From an uncultured Clostridia bacterium (GTDB lineage Bacteria > Bacillota > Clostridia > TANB77 > CAG-508), in assembly GCA_934130355.1 (NCBI GenBank), contig CAKOXV010000008.1, forward strand, positions 14,310 to 78,309: 64,000 nt of DNA, read 5' to 3'. A model generated the notes under the pieces. The model saw nothing but the letters and a program-made list of their open reading frames with translations, did not search any database and had not been told where the DNA came from. A program made the position numbers and the translations under genes. Below, one piece after another: positions 1-8,926 of the stretch. Position 1 is the first letter of the stretch. The number at the start of each line of letters is the position of its first letter.

Positions 1-22
1 AAAAAAAGGACCGTCCCCAATT
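1..22. repeat. GGACCGTCCCC repeat, copy 1 (3' side of polC)
   Basis: An A-run followed by ggaccgtccccaatt lies six bases beyond the polC stop codon. It is the reverse complement of the two copies upstream of polC at 4835-4857 and 4862-4884. In the polC transcript it reads ggggacggtcc followed by seven U, so it could act as a weak terminator or pair with the 5' leader copies. It begins at the window edge, so a further copy may lie outside. Confidence 0.85.
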
Positions 23-27
23 TAGCT

Positions 28-3000
28 CTACCCAAATAAACTTAATTGATTGCTTTGACTCATTCCTTCTAAGCACCCGAATTGACGAAGCAACTCAGTT
101 ACAGAATCTCCAACTTTAGCACGAATTTTCATATCATCAATTGACATGAATTTTTCATCATCACGTGCTTTTGCGATACTTTCAGCCGCAACATTTCCAA
201 GACCTGCAATACTATTTAATGGTGGACGTATATATTCACCTTCAACTTGAAATTTGGTTGCATGAGATTTATATAAATCTATTGGCAAAAATTTAAATCC
301 TCTCTCATACATTTCCAAAACAATTTCTAAATCATCATACATGTCTTTATCTTTTGGTGTTGCATTATTTCCTAGCATTTCAATTTCTTTCATTTTGTTT
401 TTTACTTTTTCTTTTCCATTTATCATAACTTCTGCATCAAAAGCTTTTGCTCTTATTGTGTAATATGCTGAATAATATGCAAGTGGAATATGAACTTTAA
501 ACCATGCTATTCTAAAAGCATTTGTTACATAAGCTGCAGCATGTGCCTTTGGAAACATGTATTTTATTTTTTCACATGATTTTACATACCAGTCTGGAAT
601 ATCATATTGTTTCATAATTTCTTTAAATCCATTCCATTTTTCTGGGTCTTTTAATGCTTTTCCTTTACGTACAGTTTCCATTATCTTAAATGCTTTGTCT
701 GGTGGTAAACCTCTTTTCATTAAATATACCATAATATCATCTCTACAACATATAGCTTCTTTTAGTGTTACTATCCCTTGTTCAATTAATGTTTGAGCAT
801 TTCCTAACCATACATCTGTACCGTGTGATAATCCTGATAAACGTATTAATTCATCAAATGTTGTTGGATGTGTATCTATAAGCATCCCTCGTGCAAATTT
901 AGTTCCATATTCAGGTATTCCATAAGTTCCAACTTCTGAATGAATTTGTTCTGGTGTGACACCTAATGCAGTTGTTGAATTAAAAATTGACATTGTTTCT
1001 TTATCATCAAGTGGTATTTCTGTTGGTTTTATTCCTGTTAAGTCTTGTAACATACGAATTACTGTAGGATCATCATGTCCTAGTATATCTAATTTTAGTA
1101 AGTTTCCATCTATTGAGTGATAATCAAAGTGTGTTGTTATTATATCTGAATTAGGGTCATCTGCTGGATGCTGTACAGGTGTAAATTCATAGATTTCTCT
1201 TCCTTTTGGAACAACTATAATTCCTCCTGGGTGCTGGCCTGTTGTTCTTTTTATTCCTGTACATCCTACTGCTAATCTTGTTATTTCTGCTTTGTTTATA
1301 GGAATATTTCTTTCTTCATAATATTTTTTTACATATCCATAAGCTGTTTTGTCTGCAACTGTACCTACTGTTCCTGCTTTAAAACATGTTCCTTTTCCAA
1401 ATATTACTTCTGTATATTTATGTGCTTTTGCTTGATATTCCCCAGAAAAGTTTAAGTCTATATCTGGCTCTTTATCTCCATTAAAACCTAAGAATGTTTC
1501 AAATGGTATGTCCATTCCATCTTTAGCTAATTTTGTACCACATTTGGGACAATCTTTATCTGGTAAGTCAAACCCATTTCCTACTCCATAATCTTCAAAT
1601 TCAGAATATTTACAATTTGGACATCTATAATGTGGTTTTAAAGAATTTACTTCTGTTATACCTGTCATAAATGCTACTAATGATGAACCTACAGAGCCTC
1701 TTGAACCTACTATATATCCATCTTCATTTGATTTCCATACTAATTTTTGTGCAATAATGTACATTACTGAATATCCATTATTTATAATTGAGTTAAGTTC
1801 TTTTTCTAGTCTCGTTTGAACTATTTCTGGTAATGGATCTCCATATAATTCGTGTGCCTTACTATATGCTATATTTTTTATATCTTCTTCACACCCTGGA
1901 ATGTGTGGAGGACATTTTTCTGGTGATATTGGATCTATTCTATCACACATATCTGATATTTTATTTGTATTTGTTACAACAACTTCATAAGCTTTTTCTT
2001 CTCCTAAATAACTAAATTCTTGTAACATTTCTTCTGTTGTTCTTAAATATAATGGTGCTTGATTGTCAGCATCTTTATATCCTTGACCCGCTTCTAGTAT
2101 ACGTCTATATATTTCGTCTTGTGGGTCCATAAAGTGAACATCACATGTTGCAACAACTAATTTTCCAAGCTTTTCTCCAAGTTCAACAATTTTTCTATTT
2201 ATATCTTTTAAATATTCTCTATCAGGTACTTTTCCCTCTCTTACTAAGAACTCATTATTTCCTATTGGTTGAATCTCTAAATAATCATAATCTCTTGCAA
2301 TGTTTTCAATTTCTTCGTCTGATTTTCCAAGTTCGATTGCTTGATATAGTTCACCGGCTTCACATGCACTTCCTAATATTAATCCTTCTGAATATTTTTT
2401 ATATAAACTTTTCAAAATACGTGGTTTTTTATAAAAATAATGTAAGTGTGAAAGTGATACTAATTTATATAAATTTCTTAATCCTATATAATTTTTAGCT
2501 AATATTATTGCATGATATGTATTTAGTTTCTTGTATTCTTCTTTTACTGCATTTTCATCTTTTTCAATCGAATCTATTTCATTGACAGTTATAGCCCCTC
2601 TATCTTTAAGCTTTTTTAACATTACATTAAATACTTTTACTGTTGTGTCTACATCAGCCAAAGCTCTATGTGCCACATCAACTTCAATTCCTAATGCTTC
2701 TGCAATCTTTCCTAATTTGTATCTTTTCAAATCTGGGAATAAATCTTTTGCAAGTGGTAATGTGTCTATATAAGTATAATTAAATTCATATCCCAAAACT
2801 TTAGCTGTATATTTTAAAAATCCTACATCAAAATTTGCATTATGTGCAACTATTATTGAATCACCTAAAAATTCTAAAACTTTTGGAAATACTTTATCAA
2901 TTGTTTCAGCATCTTTTACCATTTCATTTGTTATATTAGTAACTTCTATAACTCTCTGTGGAATTGGCTTTTCAGGATTTACAAAACATTCAAATTCATC

Positions 3001-4821
3001 AATTACTTCTCCATTTTTTACTTTCATTATTCCTATTTCTGTTATTTTTTCTGTTGTTATAGAAATTCCCGTTGTTTCCAAGTCTAATACACAATATGTA
3101 CTATTCTCTATATTTTGACCTTTTGGGTCTTTTACTGATTTTTCTTTATCTGGTGCAAGATATGCCTCAACACCATATATTACTTTCATATCTTGGTTAT
3201 CTCTTCCAAGTAAATGATATGCTTCTGGAAATGCTTGAACAACTCCATGGTCTGTTATTGCAATTGATTTCATTCCCCACTTCATAGCTCTTTTTATTAA
3301 ATCTGTTGCTGATGTCATTGCATCCATTTGACTCATCTGAGTATGCATGTGCAATTCTACTCTTTTTACTTCTGCATGATCTTCTCTTGTTGTTTTTGGT
3401 AATGGTGTTGACTCTAAAATTGTATTTGCCATAATTGTTAATTCATTTGAAAATGCATCCATTTGAGCTTTTCCTGCTAGTTTTATTGCTTTTGTGTTTT
3501 TTAGTCTTTTAACTATCTTCTTTGCACTATTTCCAGGCAAAAACGCTTTACAAGTCATAGTACTTGTTCCATCATATATGTCCATACTTAATATTACTTT
3601 TCCTGTTTTTGTTTCTTTATCTTCCATTGATTGAATCTCGCCATCAATACATACATTTCCTGATTCAGCATTTAATTCAGTTATTTTAATAAGTGGATCA
3701 TTTATATTCATTGAAGAACCAAAAATCAAAGGAGTACTATCATCTTCTTCTGGTAATTGTGGTAATCCATCTACATCAATTTCAGATATTATATTTGCCA
3801 TAACTGTAATATCTCCTGCATAAGCATCTAGTCCAGCCTTTCCGGTAACCTTAATTGCTGACGCATTTTTGATTTTTTCTAATACTTCATTTCCTTCTGT
3901 TGCATCTTTTGCAAAAGACTTACATGTTATAATTCCAGTTCCATCATATATCTCAAAAATCAACATTCCCTTTCCTGTTTTAGTTTCTTTACATTCACTA
4001 CTTACAACTCTTCCTTCTAGAGTTATTCTTGAATTATCTGATGTTATATCTTTGATCTTTACTTTATTCTCTTTAGCTTTTGATGGTTTTCCAAATATAA
4101 TATTTTCAGCCTGTGGAATCTCATCAACTTGTGGTGCATAACCAAGTTCATCTTCTGGCAATGGAACAACATAATCTGGTGGCATTTCATTATATACTAC
4201 ATCTGAACAATCTGGTGGTACTACTTCTGTTGTCGAATTATAATATTGTTCTTCATGATGTGTTCTTATTGCAATACCTCTCATTGCCTCTTGTACAGCT
4301 TGTTCTTCTATCTCTTTATTTTTTTGTGCAAATTCATTAATCTCTTTTTCTGTTAATCTCTCTTCTATATTAATCACATATTTCTTTCCGAACAAATTAA
4401 AAATTACATTTTCTAGTTCTTTATCTAACTTTCTAGCCTTTAAGAAATCTGCTCCTTTAATTTTCATATAAACATTTATTTTATTTTCTTGAACATCAAG
4501 TTCACTTTTTAACAACAATAGTGGTTTCATTAATGGGTATTTATGTGTCATATAACAAATCAAATTTGTCCATTCAGTCTCAACTGATTTTTTACGTACA
4601 CTATCTTCATATCTAATAATTATATGAACTTGCTCAAATTGAAATCTCTCTCTTAAGAACTTCTCAAAGTACCAAATCTCTTTTATCTCTATATATTCCT
4701 TTGAATACATTCCTATTTCTAATGTATTTATCTTTTTTATTAAATTCATTTTTTCAATTTCAGCATCTGCTATATTACTATTGGTTTTATAATCGCTAAA
4801 AACCTCTCCAATTTTTTTCAT
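28..4821 (-). CDS. polC: DNA polymerase III alpha subunit, PolC type
   Basis: Replicative polymerase of low-GC Gram-positives, acting in the cytoplasmic replisome. Order seen: N-terminal region (about 1-230), two consecutive OB-fold segments (about 253-345 and 375-465), first part of the PHP domain (ELHMHTQMSQMDAM, near 490), inserted DEDD 3'-5' exonuclease starting with VLDLETTG (near 575), rest of PHP, a four-cysteine zinc site (CPNC...CPKC), palm/fingers, and a C-terminal clamp-binding motif QLSLF. At 1597 residues it is about 150 longer than typical PolC as I recall it; the second OB segment explains most of that. The ATG follows an AGGTG ribosome-binding site. It is transcribed alone. 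Confidence 0.97.
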   Translation of the reverse strand: MKKIGEVFSDYKTNSNIADAEIEKMNLIKKINTLEIGMYSKEYIEIKEIWYFEKFLRERFQFEQVHIIIRYEDSVRKKSVETEWTNLICYMTHKYPLMKPLLLLKSELDVQENKINVYMKIKGADFLKARKLDKELENVIFNLFGKKYVINIEERLTEKEINEFAQKNKEIEEQAVQEAMRGIAIRTHHEEQYYNSTTEVVPPDCSDVVYNEMPPDYVVPLPEDELGYAPQVDEIPQAENIIFGKPSKAKENKVKIKDITSDNSRITLEGRVVSSECKETKTGKGMLIFEIYDGTGIITCKSFAKDATEGNEVLEKIKNASAIKVTGKAGLDAYAGDITVMANIISEIDVDGLPQLPEEDDSTPLIFGSSMNINDPLIKITELNAESGNVCIDGEIQSMEDKETKTGKVILSMDIYDGTSTMTCKAFLPGNSAKKIVKRLKNTKAIKLAGKAQMDAFSNELTIMANTILESTPLPKTTREDHAEVKRVELHMHTQMSQMDAMTSATDLIKRAMKWGMKSIAITDHGVVQAFPEAYHLLGRDNQDMKVIYGVEAYLAPDKEKSVKDPKGQNIENSTYCVLDLETTGISITTEKITEIGIMKVKNGEVIDEFECFVNPEKPIPQRVIEVTNITNEMVKDAETIDKVFPKVLEFLGDSIIVAHNANFDVGFLKYTAKVLGYEFNYTYIDTLPLAKDLFPDLKRYKLGKIAEALGIEVDVAHRALADVDTTVKVFNVMLKKLKDRGAITVNEIDSIEKDENAVKEEYKKLNTYHAIILAKNYIGLRNLYKLVSLSHLHYFYKKPRILKSLYKKYSEGLILGSACEAGELYQAIELGKSDEEIENIARDYDYLEIQPIGNNEFLVREGKVPDREYLKDINRKIVELGEKLGKLVVATCDVHFMDPQDEIYRRILEAGQGYKDADNQAPLYLRTTEEMLQEFSYLGEEKAYEVVVTNTNKISDMCDRIDPISPEKCPPHIPGCEEDIKNIAYSKAHELYGDPLPEIVQTRLEKELNSIINNGYSVMYIIAQKLVWKSNEDGYIVGSRGSVGSSLVAFMTGITEVNSLKPHYRCPNCKYSEFEDYGVGNGFDLPDKDCPKCGTKLAKDGMDIPFETFLGFNGDKEPDIDLNFSGEYQAKAHKYTEVIFGKGTCFKAGTVGTVADKTAYGYVKKYYEERNIPINKAEITRLAVGCTGIKRTTGQHPGGIIVVPKGREIYEFTPVQHPADDPNSDIITTHFDYHSIDGNLLKLDILGHDDPTVIRMLQDLTGIKPTEIPLDDKETMSIFNSTTALGVTPEQIHSEVGTYGIPEYGTKFARGMLIDTHPTTFDELIRLSGLSHGTDVWLGNAQTLIEQGIVTLKEAICCRDDIMVYLMKRGLPPDKAFKIMETVRKGKALKDPEKWNGFKEIMKQYDIPDWYVKSCEKIKYMFPKAHAAAYVTNAFRIAWFKVHIPLAYYSAYYTIRAKAFDAEVMINGKEKVKNKMKEIEMLGNNATPKDKDMYDDLEIVLEMYERGFKFLPIDLYKSHATKFQVEGEYIRPPLNSIAGLGNVAAESIAKARDDEKFMSIDDMKIRAKVGDSVTELLRQFGCLEGMSQSNQLSLFG

Positions 4822-4834
4822 GTTATCACCTGTT

Positions 4835-4857
4835 AATTTGGGGACGGTCCTTTTTTT
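4835..4857. repeat. GGGGACGGTCC repeat, copy 2 (polC leader)
   Basis: aatttggggacggtcc followed by seven T, 14 bases upstream of the polC start codon and just before its ribosome-binding site. Tandem with copy 3, inverse to copy 1. Confidence 0.9.
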
Positions 4858-4861
4858 CGCG

Positions 4862-4884
4862 AATTTGGGGACGGTCCTTTTTTT
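4862..4884. repeat. GGGGACGGTCC repeat, copy 3 (polC leader)
   Basis: Same sequence as copy 2 after a 4-base spacer. Both lie in the presumed 5' leader of polC. Similar GGGGAC-containing repeats are scattered in many genomes and are sometimes linked to REP-associated tyrosine transposases. That link is from memory; no such transposase is in this window. Confidence 0.9.
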
Positions 4885-4897
4885 TGCATTTTTTCAT

Positions 4898-4926
4898 ATA
4901 TTATCATATTTCGATTAATTTTTCAA
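4898..4926 (-). promoter_or_regulatory. Candidate polC promoter
   Basis: On the minus strand TTGAAA (4921-4926), a 17-base spacer and TAATAT (4898-4903). An overlapping TATGAT at 4903-4908 is an alternative -10. Transcription from here would put repeat copies 2 and 3 in the 5' UTR. Confidence 0.4.
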
Positions 4927-4930
4927 TAAC

Positions 4931-4959
4931 AAAAGTTGCTCTTATAAAAAGCAACTTTT
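4931..4959. terminator. Terminator after ddl
   Basis: Perfect 10-bp stem aaaagttgct/agcaactttt with a 9-base loop, five bases after the ddl stop. It is T-rich on both sides, so it can work in both directions. Confidence 0.8.
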
Positions 4960-4964
4960 TCTTT

Positions 4965-5951
4965 CTATTTTATGGCTATTTGAATTAATCTATCTAGCAA
5001 TTCTGAATATTGAATTCCTACTTCTTCAAATAGTTTTGGATACATACTAATTTTTGTGAATCCAGGCATTGTATTTATTTCATTAATATAAATATTATTT
5101 GTTTCTTTTTCTATAAAGAAATCAACTCTTGCTAATCCTTTTCCATCAATTGCTCTAAACGCTCTTATTGCAAGTTTTTTAATTTCTTCTATTTGCTCAT
5201 TTGTTATATCTGCCGGAATAAGTGTTTTTGATTCTGGCATATTGTATTTAGCATCAAAACTATAGAACTCTTCTGCAGGAAGAATTTCTCCAACAGTTGA
5301 AGCAGTTACTTCTTCTCCATCTAATATAGCACATTCAACTTCTTTTGCATTAATTCCTTGTTCTACAAGAATTTTTGTGTCAAATTGTCCTGCATATTGT
5401 ATTGCCATTTTCAATTCTTCTACATTTGTAGCCTTTTTTACTCCAACAGATGAACCTGAATTTGATGGCTTTACAAAAATAGGAAATTGTAATTTAGATG
5501 TTATTTTATCTATTTGGAATTCCTCTTTTTCAAAATTATCATTAATAATAAAATATTCTTCATTAACTCTTTTTACATATACATAAGGTGCTTGTGCTAT
5601 TCCTGCCTTTCCAAATATAATTTTTGAATACACTTTATCCATTCCAACACTTGAAGCTAGTACTCCACATCCTACATAAGGTACTTGTAGCATTTCTAAT
5701 AATCCTTGTATAGTTCCATCTTCTCCTCCAAGTCCATGTAATACGGGGAATACAACATCTAGTTCTTTTAAAGTCCAAACTAAATTATATATTTCTTCAT
5801 TATTTTCAAACCATTTTCCATATTTGTTTATATAAATCTCGTGAATTTCATATTTTTGCTTGTCTAAATTTTCAATCACAGATTTTGCAGACATTTCTGA
5901 AACATCATGTTCTGTGGATATTCCACCATATATAACTCCTAATTTTATCAT
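4965..5951 (-). CDS. ddl: D-alanine--D-alanine ligase
   Basis: ATP-dependent ligation of two D-alanines for the peptidoglycan stem peptide, in the cytoplasm. The 328-residue ATP-grasp protein starts with the family motif GVIYGGISTEHDVS, has HGLGGEDGTIQG in the first domain, FVKPSNSGSSVGV for nucleotide binding, and ends with VDFF...NEINTMPGFT for the metal site. The segment FYSFDAKYN fits D-Ala-D-Ala rather than D-Ala-D-Lac specificity. It follows an AAAGGATG ribosome-binding site and is divergent from the class B PBP gene, with which it shares the cell-wall pathway. Confidence 0.95.
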   Translation of the reverse strand: MIKLGVIYGGISTEHDVSEMSAKSVIENLDKQKYEIHEIYINKYGKWFENNEEIYNLVWTLKELDVVFPVLHGLGGEDGTIQGLLEMLQVPYVGCGVLASSVGMDKVYSKIIFGKAGIAQAPYVYVKRVNEEYFIINDNFEKEEFQIDKITSKLQFPIFVKPSNSGSSVGVKKATNVEELKMAIQYAGQFDTKILVEQGINAKEVECAILDGEEVTASTVGEILPAEEFYSFDAKYNMPESKTLIPADITNEQIEEIKKLAIRAFRAIDGKGLARVDFFIEKETNNIYINEINTMPGFTKISMYPKLFEEVGIQYSELLDRLIQIAIK

Positions 5952-6096
5952 TTTAAATCATCCTTTCTATTATATATATATGACTGTTTAGTTTTGTTAT
6001 TCTTTTATATTTTCTTTTTGTTCCGTTTTACCAAAAATTTAATGCCATGTCAATATTTTAAAACAAATTCGCATATATTTAGATGAGGTGAATTTC

Positions 6097-7866
6097 ATGC
6101 CATTATCATTATCAAATAAGAAAAAATTGAGAAATATACTTTTTTTCGTTCTTTTAATTATACTACTTTTATCAATACGAATTGGATATATTCAATTTAT
6201 TGATGGGCCGGAACTTAGCCGTATGGCAAGTTCTCAACAAGCACAAAGCAGAAAAATAACTGCTAAAAGAGGAACAATTTACGATAGTACTGGAAAATAT
6301 GCTTTAGCAGTCAGTTCAAGTGTTGAAACTGTTAATGTGAATCCAACTTTGATTTCGAATAACCAAAAAGAAAAAGTTGCTTCAGCTCTTAGTAGAATCT
6401 TTGAATTAGATTACGAAACAGTTTTGAAAAAAGTTTCTAAAAGAAGTTCTATAGAAACAATAGCCAAAAGAATATCACAAGAAAAAAGTAATGAGCTTAG
6501 GACTTGGATAGATGAGAACAATATAACAACTGGTATAAATATTGACGAAGATTCCAAAAGATATTATCCATACAACACTCTAGCAGCACAGGTTATCGGT
6601 TTCTGTGGAAGTGATAATCAAGGTTTAGATGGTGTTGAAGCAAAATACAATGATGAATTAAAAGGAACAAACGGAAAAATTCAAAGGCAAACAAATGCTG
6701 CTGGCCATAGCCTTGGTGGTGAAGAATATATTTCTGCAATTGATGGAAATAATTTATATTTAACTATTGATATGACAATTCAATCTATTGTTGAAAAATA
6801 TTTAAAAGAAGCTTGCATTGATAACAAATGTACCGACGGAGGAAGTATTATTGCTATGTCACCACGTACAGGTGATATATTAGCAATGGCAACAGAACCA
6901 AGTTATAATTTAAATACACCTTATGAGCCATCAACTGATGAGTTAAAATCTACTTGGGATAGCCTAGAACAGAAAGAAAAGACAAAATTGTTGCAAGGAA
7001 TGTGGAGAAATAAATCCATTTCTGATACTTATGAACCAGGTTCTGTTTTTAAAACTGTAACTGCTTCTGCTGCCTTAGAAGAAGGAATTGTTACTAATAT
7101 AGATGCTCCGGGGCAATTCTGCTGTACTGGTTCTATTCAAATTGCTAATGCTAGGATTAAATGTTGGAGATATTATAGACCTCATGGTTCAGAAAGCTTA
7201 CGTCAAGGATTAATGAATTCTTGTAACCCTGTTTTTATTGGACTTGGTCAAAAAATCGGTGTTACAAAATATTATGAATATTTACGAAAATTCGGACTTT
7301 TTTCAAAAACAGGAATTCAACTTCCTGGTGAGGCAAATAGTATTTTCGTAAAAGAAGAAAAAGCCGGACCTGTTGAACTTGCTACTATTAGCTTTGGTCA
7401 AAGATTCGAAATCACTCCATTGCAAATGATTACCGCTGTTTCAACGATTGCTAATAATGGAGTTTATATAAAGCCACGTATTGTGAAAAGTATTCAAGAT
7501 AGTCAAACTGGTGAAATAACAAATCTTCCTGTTGAAACAGGTGATCAAGTAATTTCAAAAGAAAATGCTCAAAAAGTTTTAAGTATGATGAATAGTGTTG
7601 TTTCTGAAGGAACCGGAAAAAATGCAAGAGTTGTTGGTTATAATGTTGGTGGAAAAACTGGTACTTCTGAAGATGGTGTGAATACTGGAAAATATGTTAC
7701 TTCTTTTTGTGGGGTTGCTGAAACAGATGACCCTGAAATTGTTTTATTAATTACTTTATATAACCCAACTGGCGAAGGCGGTCACCAAGGAGGTGGTGTT
7801 GCAGCTCCTGTTGGTGGTAAAATTTTGAGCGAAGTTTTACCATATTTAGATACCTTAAAAGAATAA
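6097..7866 (+). CDS. Class B penicillin-binding protein (FtsI/SpoVD type)
   Basis: D,D-transpeptidase that crosslinks septal or spore peptidoglycan. A single N-terminal membrane anchor (about 10-30) is followed by the dimerisation domain beginning KRGTIYDSTGK and a transpeptidase domain with S316-V-F-K319, S375-C-N377 and K520-T-G. No PASTA domain is visible after the KTG box, which is closer to FtsI than to SpoVD or PBP2x. I start at ATG 6097, seven bases after AGGTG; an in-frame GTG at 6088 overlaps that ribosome-binding site and is less likely. Its transcript ends at a hairpin shared with the convergent SOD-family gene. Confidence 0.92.
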   Translation: MPLSLSNKKKLRNILFFVLLIILLLSIRIGYIQFIDGPELSRMASSQQAQSRKITAKRGTIYDSTGKYALAVSSSVETVNVNPTLISNNQKEKVASALSRIFELDYETVLKKVSKRSSIETIAKRISQEKSNELRTWIDENNITTGINIDEDSKRYYPYNTLAAQVIGFCGSDNQGLDGVEAKYNDELKGTNGKIQRQTNAAGHSLGGEEYISAIDGNNLYLTIDMTIQSIVEKYLKEACIDNKCTDGGSIIAMSPRTGDILAMATEPSYNLNTPYEPSTDELKSTWDSLEQKEKTKLLQGMWRNKSISDTYEPGSVFKTVTASAALEEGIVTNIDAPGQFCCTGSIQIANARIKCWRYYRPHGSESLRQGLMNSCNPVFIGLGQKIGVTKYYEYLRKFGLFSKTGIQLPGEANSIFVKEEKAGPVELATISFGQRFEITPLQMITAVSTIANNGVYIKPRIVKSIQDSQTGEITNLPVETGDQVISKENAQKVLSMMNSVVSEGTGKNARVVGYNVGGKTGTSEDGVNTGKYVTSFCGVAETDDPEIVLLITLYNPTGEGGHQGGGVAAPVGGKILSEVLPYLDTLKE

Positions 7867-7876
7867 AATATAAAAA

Positions 7877-7927
7877 TTTAGAGTATATAGAAAATAATAA
7901 AAATGGACAAAATCTATATACTCTAAA
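7877..7927. terminator. Bidirectional terminator between convergent genes
   Basis: Perfect 15-bp stem tttagagtatataga (7877-7891) / tctatatactctaaa (7913-7927). It separates the PBP gene from the SOD-family gene. Confidence 0.85.
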
Positions 7928-7929
7928 AA

Positions 7930-8388
7930 CTATTTTTCTATTTTTCCACAAGCAATTTTGGTACCTGAATTTCCACTTGGCTGGGTTTTAAAATCATCAG
8001 GAGAATCATGAATAATAATAACCCTACCTATAATATCTTCAATCTTAAACTTATTTGTTAAAACTCTCATATATGCATAGCCATTATTTTCAAGTAATGG
8101 CGGTAAATCTCCAACATGGAAAGGATGTGGACAATCCGTTAGATTTAAATGTGATTTAGCATTTGCAAATTCATCAGTAAAATTACCTGTACAAGATGTT
8201 CCTTCATGTATGTGGAAACCAAAAAATCTACTTTTACACTTATCTTTTGATTTTGGTAAGCCATTAATTTTTGCAGTAAGCATTACGCCATTTTTTGTTT
8301 CTTTAAAAGTAACAATACCATTTATTTTAGGATATTGTTTACCACCTTTTACGTATGCTTTGGCAGTATTAAAATTATTTAAAAACAT
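7930..8388 (-). CDS. Cu/Zn superoxide dismutase family protein
   Basis: A 152-residue protein with the Cu/Zn-SOD layout: FGFHIHEG (first copper-binding histidines), a CSGNF-like CTGNF, a loop with HLNLTDCPHPFHVGDLP carrying further His/Asp metal ligands, VIIIHDSPDDF and a closing SGNSGTKIACG. The two cysteines needed for the usual disulfide are present. There is no signal peptide, so unlike most bacterial SodC it looks cytoplasmic. Activity is not certain. The start at ATG 8388 has AGAGGTG seven bases upstream; the longer in-frame ATG at 8406 has no such site. Confidence 0.85.
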   Translation of the reverse strand: MFLNNFNTAKAYVKGGKQYPKINGIVTFKETKNGVMLTAKINGLPKSKDKCKSRFFGFHIHEGTSCTGNFTDEFANAKSHLNLTDCPHPFHVGDLPPLLENNGYAYMRVLTNKFKIEDIIGRVIIIHDSPDDFKTQPSGNSGTKIACGKIEK

Positions 8389-8442
8389 AATATACACCTC
8401 TATCATATTATATTCTTCAAAAAATAATTAGACACTTTAAAA

Positions 8443-8469
8443 AAAGAGGGAATTTTAAAATCCCTCTTT
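8443..8469. terminator. Terminator after mazF
   Basis: 9-bp stem aaagaggga/tccctcttt with an AT-rich loop, just after the mazF stop codon. Confidence 0.75.
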
Positions 8470-8475
8470 AATGTT

Positions 8476-8823
8476 TTATTCTAAACCGAAACTTACTCCA
8501 AGTGCATTATTAAGTCTATTAATTATTTGTATGTCATCTATATGCCCTATCTTTTCTTTCAATCTACTTTTGTCTATTGTTCTTATTTGTTCTGTAAGAA
8601 CAACAGAATTACTCTTAAGTCCACATTTATTTTCACCAAGTTCTATGTGTGTTGGTAATTTTGTTTTATTTGTTTGGGACGTTATGGCTGCAGCAATAAC
8701 AGTTGGACTATACTTATTTCCTAAATCATTTTGAATAATTAAAACAGGTCTAATTCCTCCTTGTTCTGAACCCACAACTGGACTTAAGTCTGCATAAAAC
8801 ATATCGCCTCTTTTTACTACCAT
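8476..8823 (-). CDS. mazF: MazF/PemK-family endoribonuclease toxin
   Basis: Sequence-specific mRNA interferase of a type II toxin-antitoxin system. The 115-residue protein shows the family pattern: VKRGDMFYADLSPVVGSEQGG, RPVLIIQND, ITSQTNK and VLTEQIRTIDKSRL. I start at ATG 8823, six bases after GGGAG; a TTG at 8838 is in frame but has no ribosome-binding site. No MazE/EndoAI-like antitoxin is next to it: the 103 bases upstream hold no ORF, and the next gene upstream is gerS-like. In C. difficile, as I recall, gerS, alr2, the antitoxin and mazF are consecutive, so the middle two appear to be missing here. Confidence 0.93.
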   Translation of the reverse strand: MVVKRGDMFYADLSPVVGSEQGGIRPVLIIQNDLGNKYSPTVIAAAITSQTNKTKLPTHIELGENKCGLKSNSVVLTEQIRTIDKSRLKEKIGHIDDIQIINRLNNALGVSFGLE

Positions 8824-8926
8824 TTTCTTCACTCCCAAAAACTACAAATTTAAGTCTATATTTTTATTAGTTGAAGTAAAGTCAATAGTATATTACATTT
8901 ATATATTCAGCAAATTGGTACTTTTA

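Noticed and set aside
6088..6096. GTG at 6088 as start of the class B PBP
   Set aside because: It overlaps the AGGTG ribosome-binding site for the ATG at 6097, which has ideal spacing.
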